Shown here: positions 34,883 through 44,381 of the stretch, in pieces | Numbering within the stretch: position 1 is the first letter of the stretch | How the letters are laid out: each line of letters begins with the position of its first letter | Assembly: GCF_946481145.1 (NCBI RefSeq) | Contig: NZ_CAMLMJ010000014.1 | Location: forward strand, 38,919 to 102,918 | Direction: 5' to 3' | Length of the DNA stretch: 64,000 nucleotides | Source of the DNA: an uncultured Sediminibacterium sp. | GTDB taxonomy: Bacteria > Bacteroidota > Bacteroidia > Chitinophagales > Chitinophagaceae | Translations under genes and position numbers: made by a program | The notes under the pieces: generated by a model | Told to the model about the DNA's origin: nothing | The model's input: only the letters and a program-made list of their open reading frames with translations | The model's database searches: none

Positions 34883-37800
34883 TTAATTCAACTCCTTTTT
34901 TTCCTGCTCTTCCAGGTATTTCTTTAAGGCTTTTTCGCCAAATAGTTTAAATACAACAGGAGTTACAATCATATCTAATAATGTTGAACTAACCAATCCA
35001 CCCAAAATAACGGTAGCAACAGGGTAGAGAATTTCTTTACCCGGTGCTGTTGCATCCATTGTTAATGGTATCAAAGCAAAAGCTGCAACCAGCGCCGTCA
35101 TTAATACCGGCACTAATCTCTCCAATGAACCACGGATAATCATTTTGTCTCCAAACACTTCTCCTTCGTGTTGTACCAAATGGATATAGTGGCTTATCAT
35201 CATAATGCCATTTCTTGATGCAATACCTGTAAGCGTAATAAAACCAACCATTGTAGCAATAGAAAAAACACCTCCCGTAAGCATTACCGCTATTACGCTG
35301 CCTATTAATGCCAATGGAATATTGAGCATTATCTGCAAAGCAATACGACTGCTTTTGAAATGGCTGTACAGGACTAAGAAAATACCTGCTATTGAAAAGA
35401 TACTGAGTATGGTAATTAATTTAGAGGCTGATTGCTGGCTTTCAAATTGTCCTCCCCATTGTAAATAATATCCTTCCTGTAAAGGCAAATCTTTCTTTAC
35501 GGTTTCCTGCATTTCTTTTACAGTGCTGCCAAGGTCACGGCCCTGCACATTGGCAGAAACAACTATACGCCGCTGCGTATTTTCATGGTTAACTGCATTA
35601 ATACTGTTCTCCAATTCAATCTTTGCAATTTGACTCAGCGGTATTAATGAACCATCCGATGCTGCAATCTGTGTATTGCGGATTGCTTCAATATTTTTTC
35701 TTGTACTGTCATCAGTTCTTAAGACAATATCAAAACTTTTTTGGCCATCAATTATCTGGCTCACTACTTTCCCATTATAAAATATTTCCAGTTCATCCGC
35801 CACATTTCCCACCTGTAAGCCATAACGCTGCACAGCCATACGGTCAAGTTTAATCATCAATTGCGGTACCATTACCTGGTTCTCAATCTGCACATCAACC
35901 ACACCCGGCACATTGGAAATAATTGATTTTAATTGTTCAGCATTTGAGCGAAGCGTTAATAAATCATTACCGAATATTTTAACTGCCACCTGTGCTCTTA
36001 CTCCGGAAAGTAAATGGTCGAGCCGGTGAGATATGGGCTGACCAATATTTATGGATACCCCTTTTAATACGGAAAGATTATTTCGCATCTCTTCCAGCAC
36101 TTTTGCCCTGCTTCGTCCACCGGGTTTTAATGCCACTTCAATTTCAGTTGAGCTTGGTGGCTCTGCATGTTCGTCTAATTCTGCCCTGCCTGTCCGGCGG
36201 GCAGTTAGAGCAACTTCGGGTACTTTCAGAATTTGTTGTTCAGCGATTGTACCCAGCTTGTTACTTTCTTCTAACGAGGTTCCTGCCGGAGCTACCATGT
36301 TCACTGTATAACTTCCTTCATTAAAGGGTGGTAAAAATTCTGTACCAAAAAATGGGATAATGCTGATGGAAGCAATGATTAATGCAATAGCCACACCGGT
36401 TATTGTTTTTGGACGCTTTAACCCAAAATGCAGTAGCCTGACGTCTTGCTTCTTAAGCCAACGAACAAGGGCACTATCTGGTTCATGTACCGCATCAACA
36501 GTGGTTCCCTTTTTTTTGCGTTTCCAAAAGGCCAGGTTGATATGGTGTAAATGATTTTTCTTTTCTAATAAATAACTGCACAGTGCCGGTGTAACGGTTA
36601 GTGACACTACCAATGATGCCACAATAGAAGTAATATAAGCAATTCCAAGCGGGGCAAATATTCTTCCCTCAATTCCCTGTAAATAGAACAAGGGAATAAA
36701 TACCAATACTACAATGATGGTGGCATACACGATTGAATTTCTCACTTCACTGCTGGCATCATAAATTATTTTAAGCAGCGGCTTCGGTTTTTCACTGAGC
36801 CAGTTTTCTTTCAAACGACGGTATACATTTTCTACATCGACAATTGCATCGTCTACCAACTCACCAATGGCAATAGCCAAACCACCCAGTGTTAATGTGT
36901 TGATAGAAATATCAAAAAACTTAAAAACGATGGCTGTTATAATAAGTGATAGCGGTATTGCGGTAAGTGTTATAATGGTAGTACGAAAATTGAGAAGAAA
37001 CAGAAATAGAATAATAATTACAAGAATGAACCCATCCCTTAATGCTTCTTCAACATTGCTAAGGGAGTTTACAATAAAATGTTTTTGCTGAAAAACATCC
37101 GTATTAATTTGGATATTCTTTGGCAGGGATGCTTTTATTTCCTCGATTGCTTTTAATGATTCACCAGTAACATCGATAGTGCTACTGCCGGGTTGCTTTT
37201 CGATACTAAGTATAACGGCAGGTTTTCCATTAAACGAACCATCGCCTCTTTTAATGGGGCCGCCAAATTTTACTTCTGCCACCTGTTTTAATAATACAGG
37301 TGCAGCATTTCTGTTGCTTACAACCGTATTGGCCAAATCGTCTAATGTATTGGCACGGCCAATATTTCTTATCAGTGTTTCGGAACCTTTATTATCGACG
37401 AAACCGCCCGTTGTGTTTTGGTTAGTTAGTTGTAATGCATTGTCAACATCATCAATGGACAAATTATACTGCCTTAGTTTTTCACTTGAAATCAAGACCT
37501 GGTACTGCATTCTTTCTCCACCAATAGGTATTACCTGACTTACGCCTTTTACACTCATCAGCCTTCGGCGTATGGTGAAATCAGCCAGTGTTCTTAAATC
37601 AGCAGGCGAAACGGTATCACTTGTCACCGCCACCATCATAATCTGCCCCATGATGGAACTGATGGGGCCCATTACGGGTGTAATACCTTTAGGCAGTTGA
37701 ATGTTTTGTAACTTCTCAGCAGTTAATTGTCTTGCACGGTAGACATCCGTATTCCAGTCAAACTCCACAAAAACCATCCCTAATCCGGGGCTCGCTACGG

Positions 37801-38050
37801 AACGGACTACTTCCACACCCGGCGCACCATTTAATTGTGTTTCCACTGGCAGGTTTACCTGGCTTTCTACTTCTTCTGGAGCCATACCATTGGCTTCTAA
37901 AAATATGGTTACTCTTGGTCTGTTTAAATCGGGTAATACATCCACCGGAAGATTAACCAACGTAAATACGCCATACACCATGAGCAAAGCAGCCATTGAA
38001 ACTACAAGCATCCGGTTCTTCAAGGAAAAAAGAATGAGTCTGTTCAGCAT
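34883..38050 (-). CDS. CusA/CzcA-family heavy-metal RND pump
   Basis: This 1,055-residue protein is full-length with the normal 12-helix RND plan: LKNRMLVVSMAALLMVYGVFTLVNLPVDVLPDL at the N-terminus, porter segments, the TM4 relay GGLAIAIGELVDDAIVDVENVYRRL, the middle LAYLEKKN-type cytoplasmic loop (with a basic RKKKG insert), FGTEFLPPFNEGSYTVNM, and GITLTGIASRNGIMMISHYIH-like TM10. The final residues are charged (KKYLEEQEKKELN). It pumps metal from the periplasm or cytoplasm with the adaptor at 40471 and channel at 42147. Several small metal-binding genes lie between pump and adaptor. Confidence 0.95.
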   Translation of the reverse strand: MLNRLILFSLKNRMLVVSMAALLMVYGVFTLVNLPVDVLPDLNRPRVTIFLEANGMAPEEVESQVNLPVETQLNGAPGVEVVRSVASPGLGMVFVEFDWNTDVYRARQLTAEKLQNIQLPKGITPVMGPISSIMGQIMMVAVTSDTVSPADLRTLADFTIRRRLMSVKGVSQVIPIGGERMQYQVLISSEKLRQYNLSIDDVDNALQLTNQNTTGGFVDNKGSETLIRNIGRANTLDDLANTVVSNRNAAPVLLKQVAEVKFGGPIKRGDGSFNGKPAVILSIEKQPGSSTIDVTGESLKAIEEIKASLPKNIQINTDVFQQKHFIVNSLSNVEEALRDGFILVIIILFLFLLNFRTTIITLTAIPLSLIITAIVFKFFDISINTLTLGGLAIAIGELVDDAIVDVENVYRRLKENWLSEKPKPLLKIIYDASSEVRNSIVYATIIVVLVFIPLFYLQGIEGRIFAPLGIAYITSIVASLVVSLTVTPALCSYLLEKKNHLHHINLAFWKRKKKGTTVDAVHEPDSALVRWLKKQDVRLLHFGLKRPKTITGVAIALIIASISIIPFFGTEFLPPFNEGSYTVNMVAPAGTSLEESNKLGTIAEQQILKVPEVALTARRTGRAELDEHAEPPSSTEIEVALKPGGRSRAKVLEEMRNNLSVLKGVSINIGQPISHRLDHLLSGVRAQVAVKIFGNDLLTLRSNAEQLKSIISNVPGVVDVQIENQVMVPQLMIKLDRMAVQRYGLQVGNVADELEIFYNGKVVSQIIDGQKSFDIVLRTDDSTRKNIEAIRNTQIAASDGSLIPLSQIAKIELENSINAVNHENTQRRIVVSANVQGRDLGSTVKEMQETVKKDLPLQEGYYLQWGGQFESQQSASKLITILSIFSIAGIFLVLYSHFKSSRIALQIMLNIPLALIGSVIAVMLTGGVFSIATMVGFITLTGIASRNGIMMISHYIHLVQHEGEVFGDKMIIRGSLERLVPVLMTALVAAFALIPLTMDATAPGKEILYPVATVILGGLVSSTLLDMIVTPVVFKLFGEKALKKYLEEQEKKELN

Positions 38051-38101
38051 AAAATAAAATCTTTAATTGCCATTATACGATCTAAGGCAGAAGCATTATA
38101 A

Positions 38102-38130
38102 ATCATAGCAGGCAGTATGCCCGCTATGAT
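38102..38130. other. Hairpin after the small His-rich gene
   Basis: ATCATAGCAGGC and GCCCGCTATGAT form a 12-bp stem with one mismatch and a 5-nt loop, just past the stop at 38143. No T-run follows on the minus strand, so it may be a processing or stabilising hairpin inside the operon rather than a terminator. Confidence 0.4.
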
Positions 38131-38142
38131 TTGGTACCCGTT

Positions 38143-38571
38143 TTAGTGTTGATGATCATGTCCATCTGCTGCAGGCTTATCCTTTACCATAAGGTCAAAA
38201 GAAGCCGATGCGGTTTTGTCCCCGGTTATAAAAGTCACAATGGCCTTGTTGTACTTTTTGGCCTTGTCAAGGGTGTACATAAACCCTTCGTTTCCACTTG
38301 GGGTTAATGTGATGGTTGAAGTTTTTCCGTCTGCCATTTGAATAACAGCTGTTCCTGTTACACCTTTATTCTTTATTGTTTTCTCATTAGCATCCAGCAA
38401 ATAGGCCATTACCATACCGTCTTTTACACTTACTTCAATATGAAATCCCCCGGCCGACTTAACTGTTCCGCCATGTGGTGAACCATGTTTATGGTCGCCA
38501 CCACTATGCTGTGCAAATGTTGTAAAAGTTGCTATCAGCAGTACTGTCATCAGAATTGTTATCTTTTTCAT
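38143..38571 (-). CDS. Small exported His-rich protein
   Basis: This 142-residue protein has a signal peptide (KKITILMTVLLIATFTTFAQ), a His/Gly-rich N-terminus (HSGGDHKHGSPHGGTV), a beta-rich middle (FHIEVSVKDGMVMAYLLDAN) and a C-terminal DGHDHQH tail. It looks like a periplasmic metal-binding protein. No named family is recognised with confidence. It sits between the HMBD lipoprotein and the CusA pump genes. Confidence 0.8.
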   Translation of the reverse strand: MKKITILMTVLLIATFTTFAQHSGGDHKHGSPHGGTVKSAGGFHIEVSVKDGMVMAYLLDANEKTIKNKGVTGTAVIQMADGKTSTITLTPSGNEGFMYTLDKAKKYNKAIVTFITGDKTASASFDLMVKDKPAADGHDHQH

Positions 38572-38611
38572 TGTTTTAAATTTTAATGTTTATACTTTTT
38601 TTGTTTAAAAA

Positions 38612-39604
38612 TTAGTGTTTCATTTCTTTCATGCCCTTACTATTATCGTTCATGTTTTTTATGTTAGCTGCTGTCCCTTCTGCTACATTCATTACAAAAT
38701 CACTTGTATAAATTTTACCCTTGCTTTGAAATTGTATCCAGCCACGATATACACCGGGTTTTTCAAACGTAGTATGTAAATCGAATTTTCCACCTTCTAC
38801 GCTTGGGTGTACATGCAAATATTTTTTATCGGCAAGGCTTACTACTACCATGTGGGCTTTTGCGCCGAGGTAATCTTCTAAGGTTGTTACATCTACTTCT
38901 TTACCGTTTAGCATTACTACTCCATTAATGTGCATGGGCATATTGGTTAAAAACTTACCGCCCTCAGGAGTAAGTAAGACAGAAAATCCATCCCCGGCGG
39001 CGCTGGTTAGTCTATCTGCTCCATACACTTTTGCTGCTGGCACTGTACCTGCTACACTTACATTTAAATAGTCAACCGTATGATTGGCACCACTTGGCTT
39101 ATAGTCAGCAAACAAAGTGTACTTGCCTGGAGCCGGAAATTTTTCTTTCACTGTGTAAGAACCATCTGCGTTGAGTTCAGGATGTATATGGTCAAACCAA
39201 CTAAGGTCATCACTAACAACAATGAGGTGTATTTTTTTGGTGTGCTCTACATCCAATGGAACCTGCTCAGTAGGTTTATCTTTTATTTTTGGAGTCATGG
39301 ATAAAGTAACTTCTTCTCCGGGCTTAGGAGATGTCGGGTTATAGGTGAACTGCATACTAACATTGCTTGGACCACCAGCATTGTCATTATGCTCCAGTTT
39401 CATGCCGCATTTTGGGCAGGTATCGCCTTCTTTGCCTGTTACTTCCGGGTGCATAGGGCAGGCATAAATATGGTCACCACCTTCATGCGACATTTCTGTT
39501 TTTGCTGAAGCGTTTTTTTTATCGCCACTGTCATTGCATGCTGCAAAGACCACGACAGAGCTAATAGCGAAAATTGCCATCGTAATTTTTAACACTTGTT
39601 TCAT
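38612..39604 (-). CDS. Lipoprotein with one HMBD and a beta-rich metal-handling region
   Basis: This 330-residue protein has a lipobox (SSVVVFAACNDSGDKK, cysteine about 23), one HMBD (YACPMHPEVTGKEGDTCPKCGMKLEH, about 48-73), and then two beta-rich domains. Segments include VEHTKKIHLIVVSDDLSWFDHIHPEL and LGAKAHMVVVSLADKKYLHVHP, both with paired histidines that could bind copper. The C-terminus is Met/Lys-rich (MNDNSKGMKEMKH). It probably receives metal in the periplasm for the CusA system. The function beyond metal binding is not known. Confidence 0.85.
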   Translation of the reverse strand: MKQVLKITMAIFAISSVVVFAACNDSGDKKNASAKTEMSHEGGDHIYACPMHPEVTGKEGDTCPKCGMKLEHNDNAGGPSNVSMQFTYNPTSPKPGEEVTLSMTPKIKDKPTEQVPLDVEHTKKIHLIVVSDDLSWFDHIHPELNADGSYTVKEKFPAPGKYTLFADYKPSGANHTVDYLNVSVAGTVPAAKVYGADRLTSAAGDGFSVLLTPEGGKFLTNMPMHINGVVMLNGKEVDVTTLEDYLGAKAHMVVVSLADKKYLHVHPSVEGGKFDLHTTFEKPGVYRGWIQFQSKGKIYTSDFVMNVAEGTAANIKNMNDNSKGMKEMKH

Positions 39605-39625
39605 TTGCTTTATTTTATTGAATAG

Positions 39626-39976
39626 TTAATTGTGATCATGACCCTTATGATTATCTGTCGAGTTTTTTGCCTTCACTTTGGTCAGGTTCATATTGCATTT
39701 AGGACATTTTCCTGCCTTATTGTAAGTTTTATCACCCTCACATTTCATGGGGCACTGGTAAATGACATCGACCGGTTTTGGCACAGCCTTCAAATTCATA
39801 TTGCATTTAGGGCATTTACCTGCTTTATCATAGGTCTTATCGCCTTCGCACTTCATCGGGCATTGATAAATAACTGAATCTGCGACTGCAGTTTTATTTT
39901 TTGTTGATTGTGCATTTACAGCAGTAAAACTAAAAACTGCTATTGCCAGTGAAAGGATAACGCTGATTTGTTTCAT
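39626..39976 (-). CDS. Exported protein with two HMBD-like repeats
   Basis: I start at the ATG at 39976 because MKQISVILSLAIAVFSFTAVNAQ is a clear signal peptide; a longer frame overlaps the upstream gene. The mature part is two nearly identical repeats, YQCPMKCEGDKTYDKAGKCPKCNMNL and a copy differing at one position, separated by a short linker. Each has four cysteines and a CPM/CPKCNM pattern like the HMBD but with CEGDKTY in place of HP. It ends DNHKGHDHN. It is likely a small periplasmic copper carrier or buffer. Confidence 0.88.
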   Translation of the reverse strand: MKQISVILSLAIAVFSFTAVNAQSTKNKTAVADSVIYQCPMKCEGDKTYDKAGKCPKCNMNLKAVPKPVDVIYQCPMKCEGDKTYNKAGKCPKCNMNLTKVKAKNSTDNHKGHDHN

Positions 39977-40001
39977 TTTTTTCTTTTTTATAATTTGAGA
40001 T

Positions 40002-40451
40002 TTATTTTGCTTTCCTAAATGAAGAATGTGTTTGCACAATCTTCCAGCCAGCTTTTGTTTTTCTTAAAACTGAAGTAGCTACTCCCTGACTTTTTATTTC
40101 CTTAGCATCTTTAGCAAGAACGATAGTATAGATATACGTTTCCGTTGAAAAAGCATATTCACCTGCCATTGTTACATCTACTTTATAATTACTGAAAGTG
40201 AAAGATTTGAACGCTTTCAGTTCGGGCCCCAGATGGTGTTCCAGATAATGACCAATTGTGCCTTCATCGCTCGCCTGTTCATACACTTTAGAGTCTTTTA
40301 CAAAAAGATTCACAACACCGGCGGTGTCTAATTTTTCAATTGCTTTTTTGTAATTGTTCAACACTGCTTTTACAGCTTCATTATCGCCGCTTTGTGCAAA
40401 GGTTGCGGTAAAAGTTGCCAGTAGCAGGGACATCATTAATAACTTTTTCAT
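40002..40451 (-). CDS. Exported SnoaL/NTF2-like protein
   Basis: This 149-residue protein has a signal peptide (KKLLMMSLLLATFTATFAQ) and an NTF2-like fold: AVKAVLNNYKKAIEKLDTAGVVNLFVKDSKVYEQ at the start, HHLGPELKAF, and a final VLRKTKAGWKIVQTHSSFRK. DUF4440/SnoaL-like proteins bind small ligands. Here it lies 19 bp downstream of the adaptor gene and upstream of the two-HMBD gene, so it belongs to the Cus operon. Its role there is unclear. Confidence 0.82.
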   Translation of the reverse strand: MKKLLMMSLLLATFTATFAQSGDNEAVKAVLNNYKKAIEKLDTAGVVNLFVKDSKVYEQASDEGTIGHYLEHHLGPELKAFKSFTFSNYKVDVTMAGEYAFSTETYIYTIVLAKDAKEIKSQGVATSVLRKTKAGWKIVQTHSSFRKAK

Positions 40452-40470
40452 GTTTGTTTGTTTATTTTGG

Positions 40471-42150
40471 TTATTGATTTAAATACATCATTTTCATTTG
40501 ATACACATTGGCAGTAACAACTCTTTCGCCGTCTTCAGTACCCTTGGTGACAACGGTAAACTTATCATTGCTTTGCCCTTTAACTATGAAGCTGATACTA
40601 TACTGTTCAGCTTTATCTTTTATAAAAATGGCCGGCTTACCATTCACATCAGTAATTGCTTCATTAGGTATCACTACCTGCCGGATGACATTATTTCCTG
40701 TCATCCGCACATTTATATTCTCACCAATTTTGAACTGCCCTCTTGGGTTGATGATTTCAAATACGACTTTCTGAGATTGGTTACCTGTATTTACTGATTG
40801 GGCAGTGCTGATCACTTTCAATGTATAAACCAGTGTATCTGTATTTGAAATGGTGGTAAACCCTGTTGCTAGTTTCAATTTTTGAGCGTCACCTGCAAAT
40901 ACCTGGGCTTCCACAAATACCTGATCAAGGTTGGTTATTTCAAATAAGGTTTCTCCGCTGTTTACCACAGCGCCAATTGCATAATTAAATGTGCCAACAA
41001 CACCACTAACAGGAGAAGAAAGGCTTATAGTTTTTGTATTACCGGTATTCTTTCCGGTATTGGCATCAAAGAGTGCCTTATTTTTCTGGGCACTTTCTAA
41101 ACGGGCTTTGGCCTCGGTAATATCTTTCTTTGCGGCAATGTCTGCTATACCCAACAACCTGTCATATTGCGCTTTGGCAGCTTCATATTCTGCATTTACA
41201 CTGTTACTTTGGGCGTTGATACTAATTTGCGTCCCGGCATCAACCTGTTGTTCAATTATTGCAACTACTTGCCCTTTGCCAACCCGTTGACCGGGAGCTA
41301 CTCTTAATGAAACGATTTTACCTGATTGCGGCGTTTGTATGACTGCCCGGCCCTGTGGAGCTGCATTTACTGTTCCTAGTAAAACGGATGATTCATTAAA
41401 ATCACCTGTGCTAATTTTCTGCGTTTGAATATTAAAAAGGAATTGTGTTTCCTTTTCAACTATAAAGGTGGTGGAAGAGCCCCCGCCAGTTTTACCTGCC
41501 GCGTCACCATGATCTTCACCACCATGTGCAGATACCGGATTGTAAGTGGCTGTTGGCAAAAGACAAAAAAGAATAATTGCTCCCGTAATTATTTTCCTGC
41601 TGCGACCTCTGGTAACAAAGAACATAACAAGTAAGCCGGTCAGCAAACCAATCAAACCAAAAAACCAATTGCTGCTATACCAATGAGAATGCGGGGTGCT
41701 TTCTGTTGTAACTGCTGCAGTCAATTCTTTCCCTATTTCAATATTGTTTAGTTGAATTAAATCAATGCCTGCATAGCTATTGATATTGAGTACAAGATTG
41801 TATGCTTTCTTTGCCGGGAATGTGGTTTTCAATTCAAATACACCCCTATCAATCCTTGTAACAGTAATCTTTATATTGGGATTGTCAGCTACCGTTACTT
41901 CCAGTTTAGCACTGTCAATAGGGCTATTGGTATTGTATTCACTTAAATATAAACGAAGCGATGCTTCCTTGCCCGGCACTATCGGGCTGTACTTTAACAA
42001 TACCTCATAGACTTCAGAAGCAGCCTCAGAGGAGAAATAACTTGCAGGTGATATAGCTGTTTTTTTAGCATCCCCATGGTCTTCGCCGCCATGTGCAAAT
42101 GTAAATACCGGCAATAGCCCCAATAAAAATTGAATGATTATTCGTTTCAT
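40471..42150 (-). CDS. RND periplasmic adaptor (CusB-like) with extra N-terminal domain and internal membrane span
   Basis: The product is 559 residues, longer than a normal adaptor. Residues 1-145 form a signal peptide plus a beta domain opening with AHGGEDHGDAKKTA. A membrane helix (NWFFGLIGLLTGLLVMFFV) and a second signal-like segment (IITGAIILFCLLPTATYNPVSAHGGEDHGDA) follow. From about 225 on it is a normal adaptor: VIQTPQSGKIVSLRVAPGQRVGKGQVVAIIEQ, coiled coil 300-345, LSSPVSGVVGTFNYAIGAVV. The AHGGEDHGDA metal-binding-like string occurs twice. It overlaps the TolC gene by 4 bp. Confidence 0.9.
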   Translation of the reverse strand: MKRIIIQFLLGLLPVFTFAHGGEDHGDAKKTAISPASYFSSEAASEVYEVLLKYSPIVPGKEASLRLYLSEYNTNSPIDSAKLEVTVADNPNIKITVTRIDRGVFELKTTFPAKKAYNLVLNINSYAGIDLIQLNNIEIGKELTAAVTTESTPHSHWYSSNWFFGLIGLLTGLLVMFFVTRGRSRKIITGAIILFCLLPTATYNPVSAHGGEDHGDAAGKTGGGSSTTFIVEKETQFLFNIQTQKISTGDFNESSVLLGTVNAAPQGRAVIQTPQSGKIVSLRVAPGQRVGKGQVVAIIEQQVDAGTQISINAQSNSVNAEYEAAKAQYDRLLGIADIAAKKDITEAKARLESAQKNKALFDANTGKNTGNTKTISLSSPVSGVVGTFNYAIGAVVNSGETLFEITNLDQVFVEAQVFAGDAQKLKLATGFTTISNTDTLVYTLKVISTAQSVNTGNQSQKVVFEIINPRGQFKIGENINVRMTGNNVIRQVVIPNEAITDVNGKPAIFIKDKAEQYSISFIVKGQSNDKFTVVTKGTEDGERVVTANVYQMKMMYLNQ

Positions 42151-43337
42151 AACTGACCCATTAAATATTTGTGATTGATAACGCTGAGATTATAATTTCG
42201 TACTGCTTCCAGGTATTTCTGGTAAACAGTGTAAGCATCGTTGCTGTTTCTTAGTAAACTGATATAATCAATTTCACCACTCACAAAAAAGCGTTGTGAA
42301 GTAGTAATCACTTCCTGTGCTTTTCTTAACCCTGTTTGTTGATAATACTGAACAGACTGCCAGTTGGTTCGCATTTCGCTGTTTGTATTAATCGTTTGTG
42401 CAGATAAGTCTTGCTGCAATCCCTGCTGTTTGCTTTGAATAACCTGTTGCTCCGTTTTGGCAGCATTGATATTACTTTTATATTGTCCGAACCATAACGG
42501 AATAGTTACGCCAACCCTGAAACGATTCAACCATTTCGTATCCCTTTCGCCCTGGTTGAAATAACCAAAAGCCAACCCAGGTAGCGCTTTGCTTTTTTGC
42601 AATGCAATATTTTGTTTGGCTACATTCTCCTGCTGCTGTAATATCTGTAGGGCAGGATTTGCAAATAACGCTGTGGAATCAGGCGCAAGAGATAACTGTA
42701 CCTGAGAAAGTGAAATAGCAAGTGGCTCTACTGAAATAGGATCTTTAATGCCTGTGAACCATTGCAACTGCGCCTTTAAAGAGGAGGCTCTTACAAGCGA
42801 CTGTTGATATTGATTATGAATTTCACCATACTGTGTTTCAGCAAATGTTTGTTGCAGATAATCTATTTGCCCAGCTCTGAACTGGCGGATGGCAGACAGC
42901 TTTATTTTTTCGTACAGGGTATCCTGTATGTATAATTGTGAGGCTAGCGAATCAGCGTATTGTATTTCTAAGTATAAGACTTTAACTCGATACTTTAACT
43001 CTGCTTCTGTTAGTTGTTTTTCTTTTTGCGCCACACCAATTTGCTGCTTTTGCAAACGGTACTGATTACTGTACACGGTGGGGAATTCAAACGACTGCGT
43101 AATGCTACCGGTATAAAAGTTACCTGTAGGGCTTTCCCAAAAGAACTCGGGATTAGGAAGATTGATGGCTGATTTCAGTAACTGCTGCTGTTGTTTTACT
43201 TGCAGTGATGCAGCTTGGATATTCTTGTTATTAGCCAATGCCTTAGACACAGCTTCATCTTCTGTGAGCACCTGCTGTGCCGATGCTGAAAAACTGATGA
43301 AACCTGTAAGAAAAACGATGATACTATATCTGAACAT
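42147..43337 (-). CDS. TolC/CusC-family outer-membrane efflux channel
   Basis: This 396-residue protein has a signal peptide (FRYSIIVFLTGFISFSASAQ) and two OEP repeats. It begins VLTEDEAVSKALANNKNIQAASLQVKQQQQLLKSAINLPNPEFFWESPTG, has LPGLAFGYFNQGERD in the barrel, and ends with FFVSGEIDYISLLRNSNDAYTVYQKYLEAVRNYNLSVI. It provides the outer-membrane duct for the CusB/CusA genes downstream. Only the HYC_CC_PP-type gene lies upstream in the operon (90-bp gap). Confidence 0.93.
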   Translation of the reverse strand: MFRYSIIVFLTGFISFSASAQQVLTEDEAVSKALANNKNIQAASLQVKQQQQLLKSAINLPNPEFFWESPTGNFYTGSITQSFEFPTVYSNQYRLQKQQIGVAQKEKQLTEAELKYRVKVLYLEIQYADSLASQLYIQDTLYEKIKLSAIRQFRAGQIDYLQQTFAETQYGEIHNQYQQSLVRASSLKAQLQWFTGIKDPISVEPLAISLSQVQLSLAPDSTALFANPALQILQQQENVAKQNIALQKSKALPGLAFGYFNQGERDTKWLNRFRVGVTIPLWFGQYKSNINAAKTEQQVIQSKQQGLQQDLSAQTINTNSEMRTNWQSVQYYQQTGLRKAQEVITTSQRFFVSGEIDYISLLRNSNDAYTVYQKYLEAVRNYNLSVINHKYLMGQL

Positions 43338-43427
43338 AAAAATTGATTACGGTAAAACAAATAGCCTCATATTGCGAAACGCAAATGAAGTTGGATGAAG
43401 CAAAAAGCTTCACCTGTTTTACCATAA

Positions 43428-43958
43428 TCAAATCTGGAAACGCTGCATCGCTATGCGTATGTCAGTCGGTGGGGGGTAGTAAAAACGAACCTTATAATGG
43501 ACAGGAAAATCCTTGACAGCCGCTGAGAAATCAATATTAAAATAAGTACTAAGAATTGCCACAAATACCGGTATATAGATACCAGTAGTATTTACGGAAA
43601 TATTTTTATCCAAATCTTGAAACTCGAGTACTTCATTGGTGCAACATCCGCCATCCTCTTTTGTAAGTAAGTTGTTGCCATCAACGGGAATTAGTGTTGT
43701 GGGCTCACTATCATGTTGGTGATTAATGCCATTTTCATGAACATGATTTGTTACTGTTGCTGTTTCCTTTTCATGAACATGGTTTTTCCGATCCTTGTGA
43801 ATATGCACTTCTGCAGACGCTTCAGTTTGGTTATGATGAGAGGAAGAATTAAAACCCATATCTACACCTATAGCACAGGCAAAACCCACTGCCGTATTTG
43901 TCGCAAATACAACCAGCAGGAACAGCGCTTTCAGTTTTATGGATAAACTCCGTTTCAT
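43428..43958 (-). CDS. HYC_CC_PP-like His-rich exported protein, heads the second Cus operon
   Basis: This 176-residue protein has a signal peptide (LKALFLLVVFATNTAVGFA), a His-rich stretch at residues 41-82 (including HHNQTE, VHIHKDRKNHVHEKE and HVHENGINHQHD), the vicinal cysteines C105-C106 in GGCCTNEVLEFQDLDK, and the end YPPPTDIRIAMQRFQI. The CC and PP parts match the HYC_CC_PP family; the HYC motif itself is replaced by the His-rich region. It probably binds copper or zinc in the periplasm. It is the first gene of the operon, as a second family member (60315) is for the third Cus operon. Confidence 0.8.
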   Translation of the reverse strand: MKRSLSIKLKALFLLVVFATNTAVGFACAIGVDMGFNSSSHHNQTEASAEVHIHKDRKNHVHEKETATVTNHVHENGINHQHDSEPTTLIPVDGNNLLTKEDGGCCTNEVLEFQDLDKNISVNTTGIYIPVFVAILSTYFNIDFSAAVKDFPVHYKVRFYYPPPTDIRIAMQRFQI

Positions 43959-44381
43959 TTATGATGGCTAAAATAAGAGTTTTTAGCGAACCTCTACTCC
44001 TTTTAAAGACGAAGATATGGCAGAATGGTTTAGCAAATTTGTAAAATTATAGACAATTTTTATAAAATTTTGCTACCACTTACAGCTATTCTTGCTTGGC
44101 TTTCCCGTTGAAAATGTAGCATTTACGTCAGCTAAACGTGTTTTTACCCCTTTTTTCCTGATAGCCTCACGCCACTCAACTAAAATTACTGAATCACCGA
44201 ATTACTATCATATAATAACAGCCGCATGATTTTAATAGTATAAGTTAAATGAAAAATAGGTTGCCTGTCTGCTATTTATTGACTAAAACCTAACTATTTC
44301 CGCATTGCATAACTCTATTTCCCTTTTACATAAGTGGTATTATACAAGGCATCTGCAATTTTGCAATTCAAAATCATACTT
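43959..44381. other. Divergent intergenic region between Cus operon and TonB receptor
   Basis: About 420 bp, AT-rich. It must hold promoters for both directions, but no full TAnnTTTG box or clear operator stands out. An 8-mer GCTAAACG at 44131-44138 also occurs inside the perfect palindrome at 50833-50849. Confidence 0.45.
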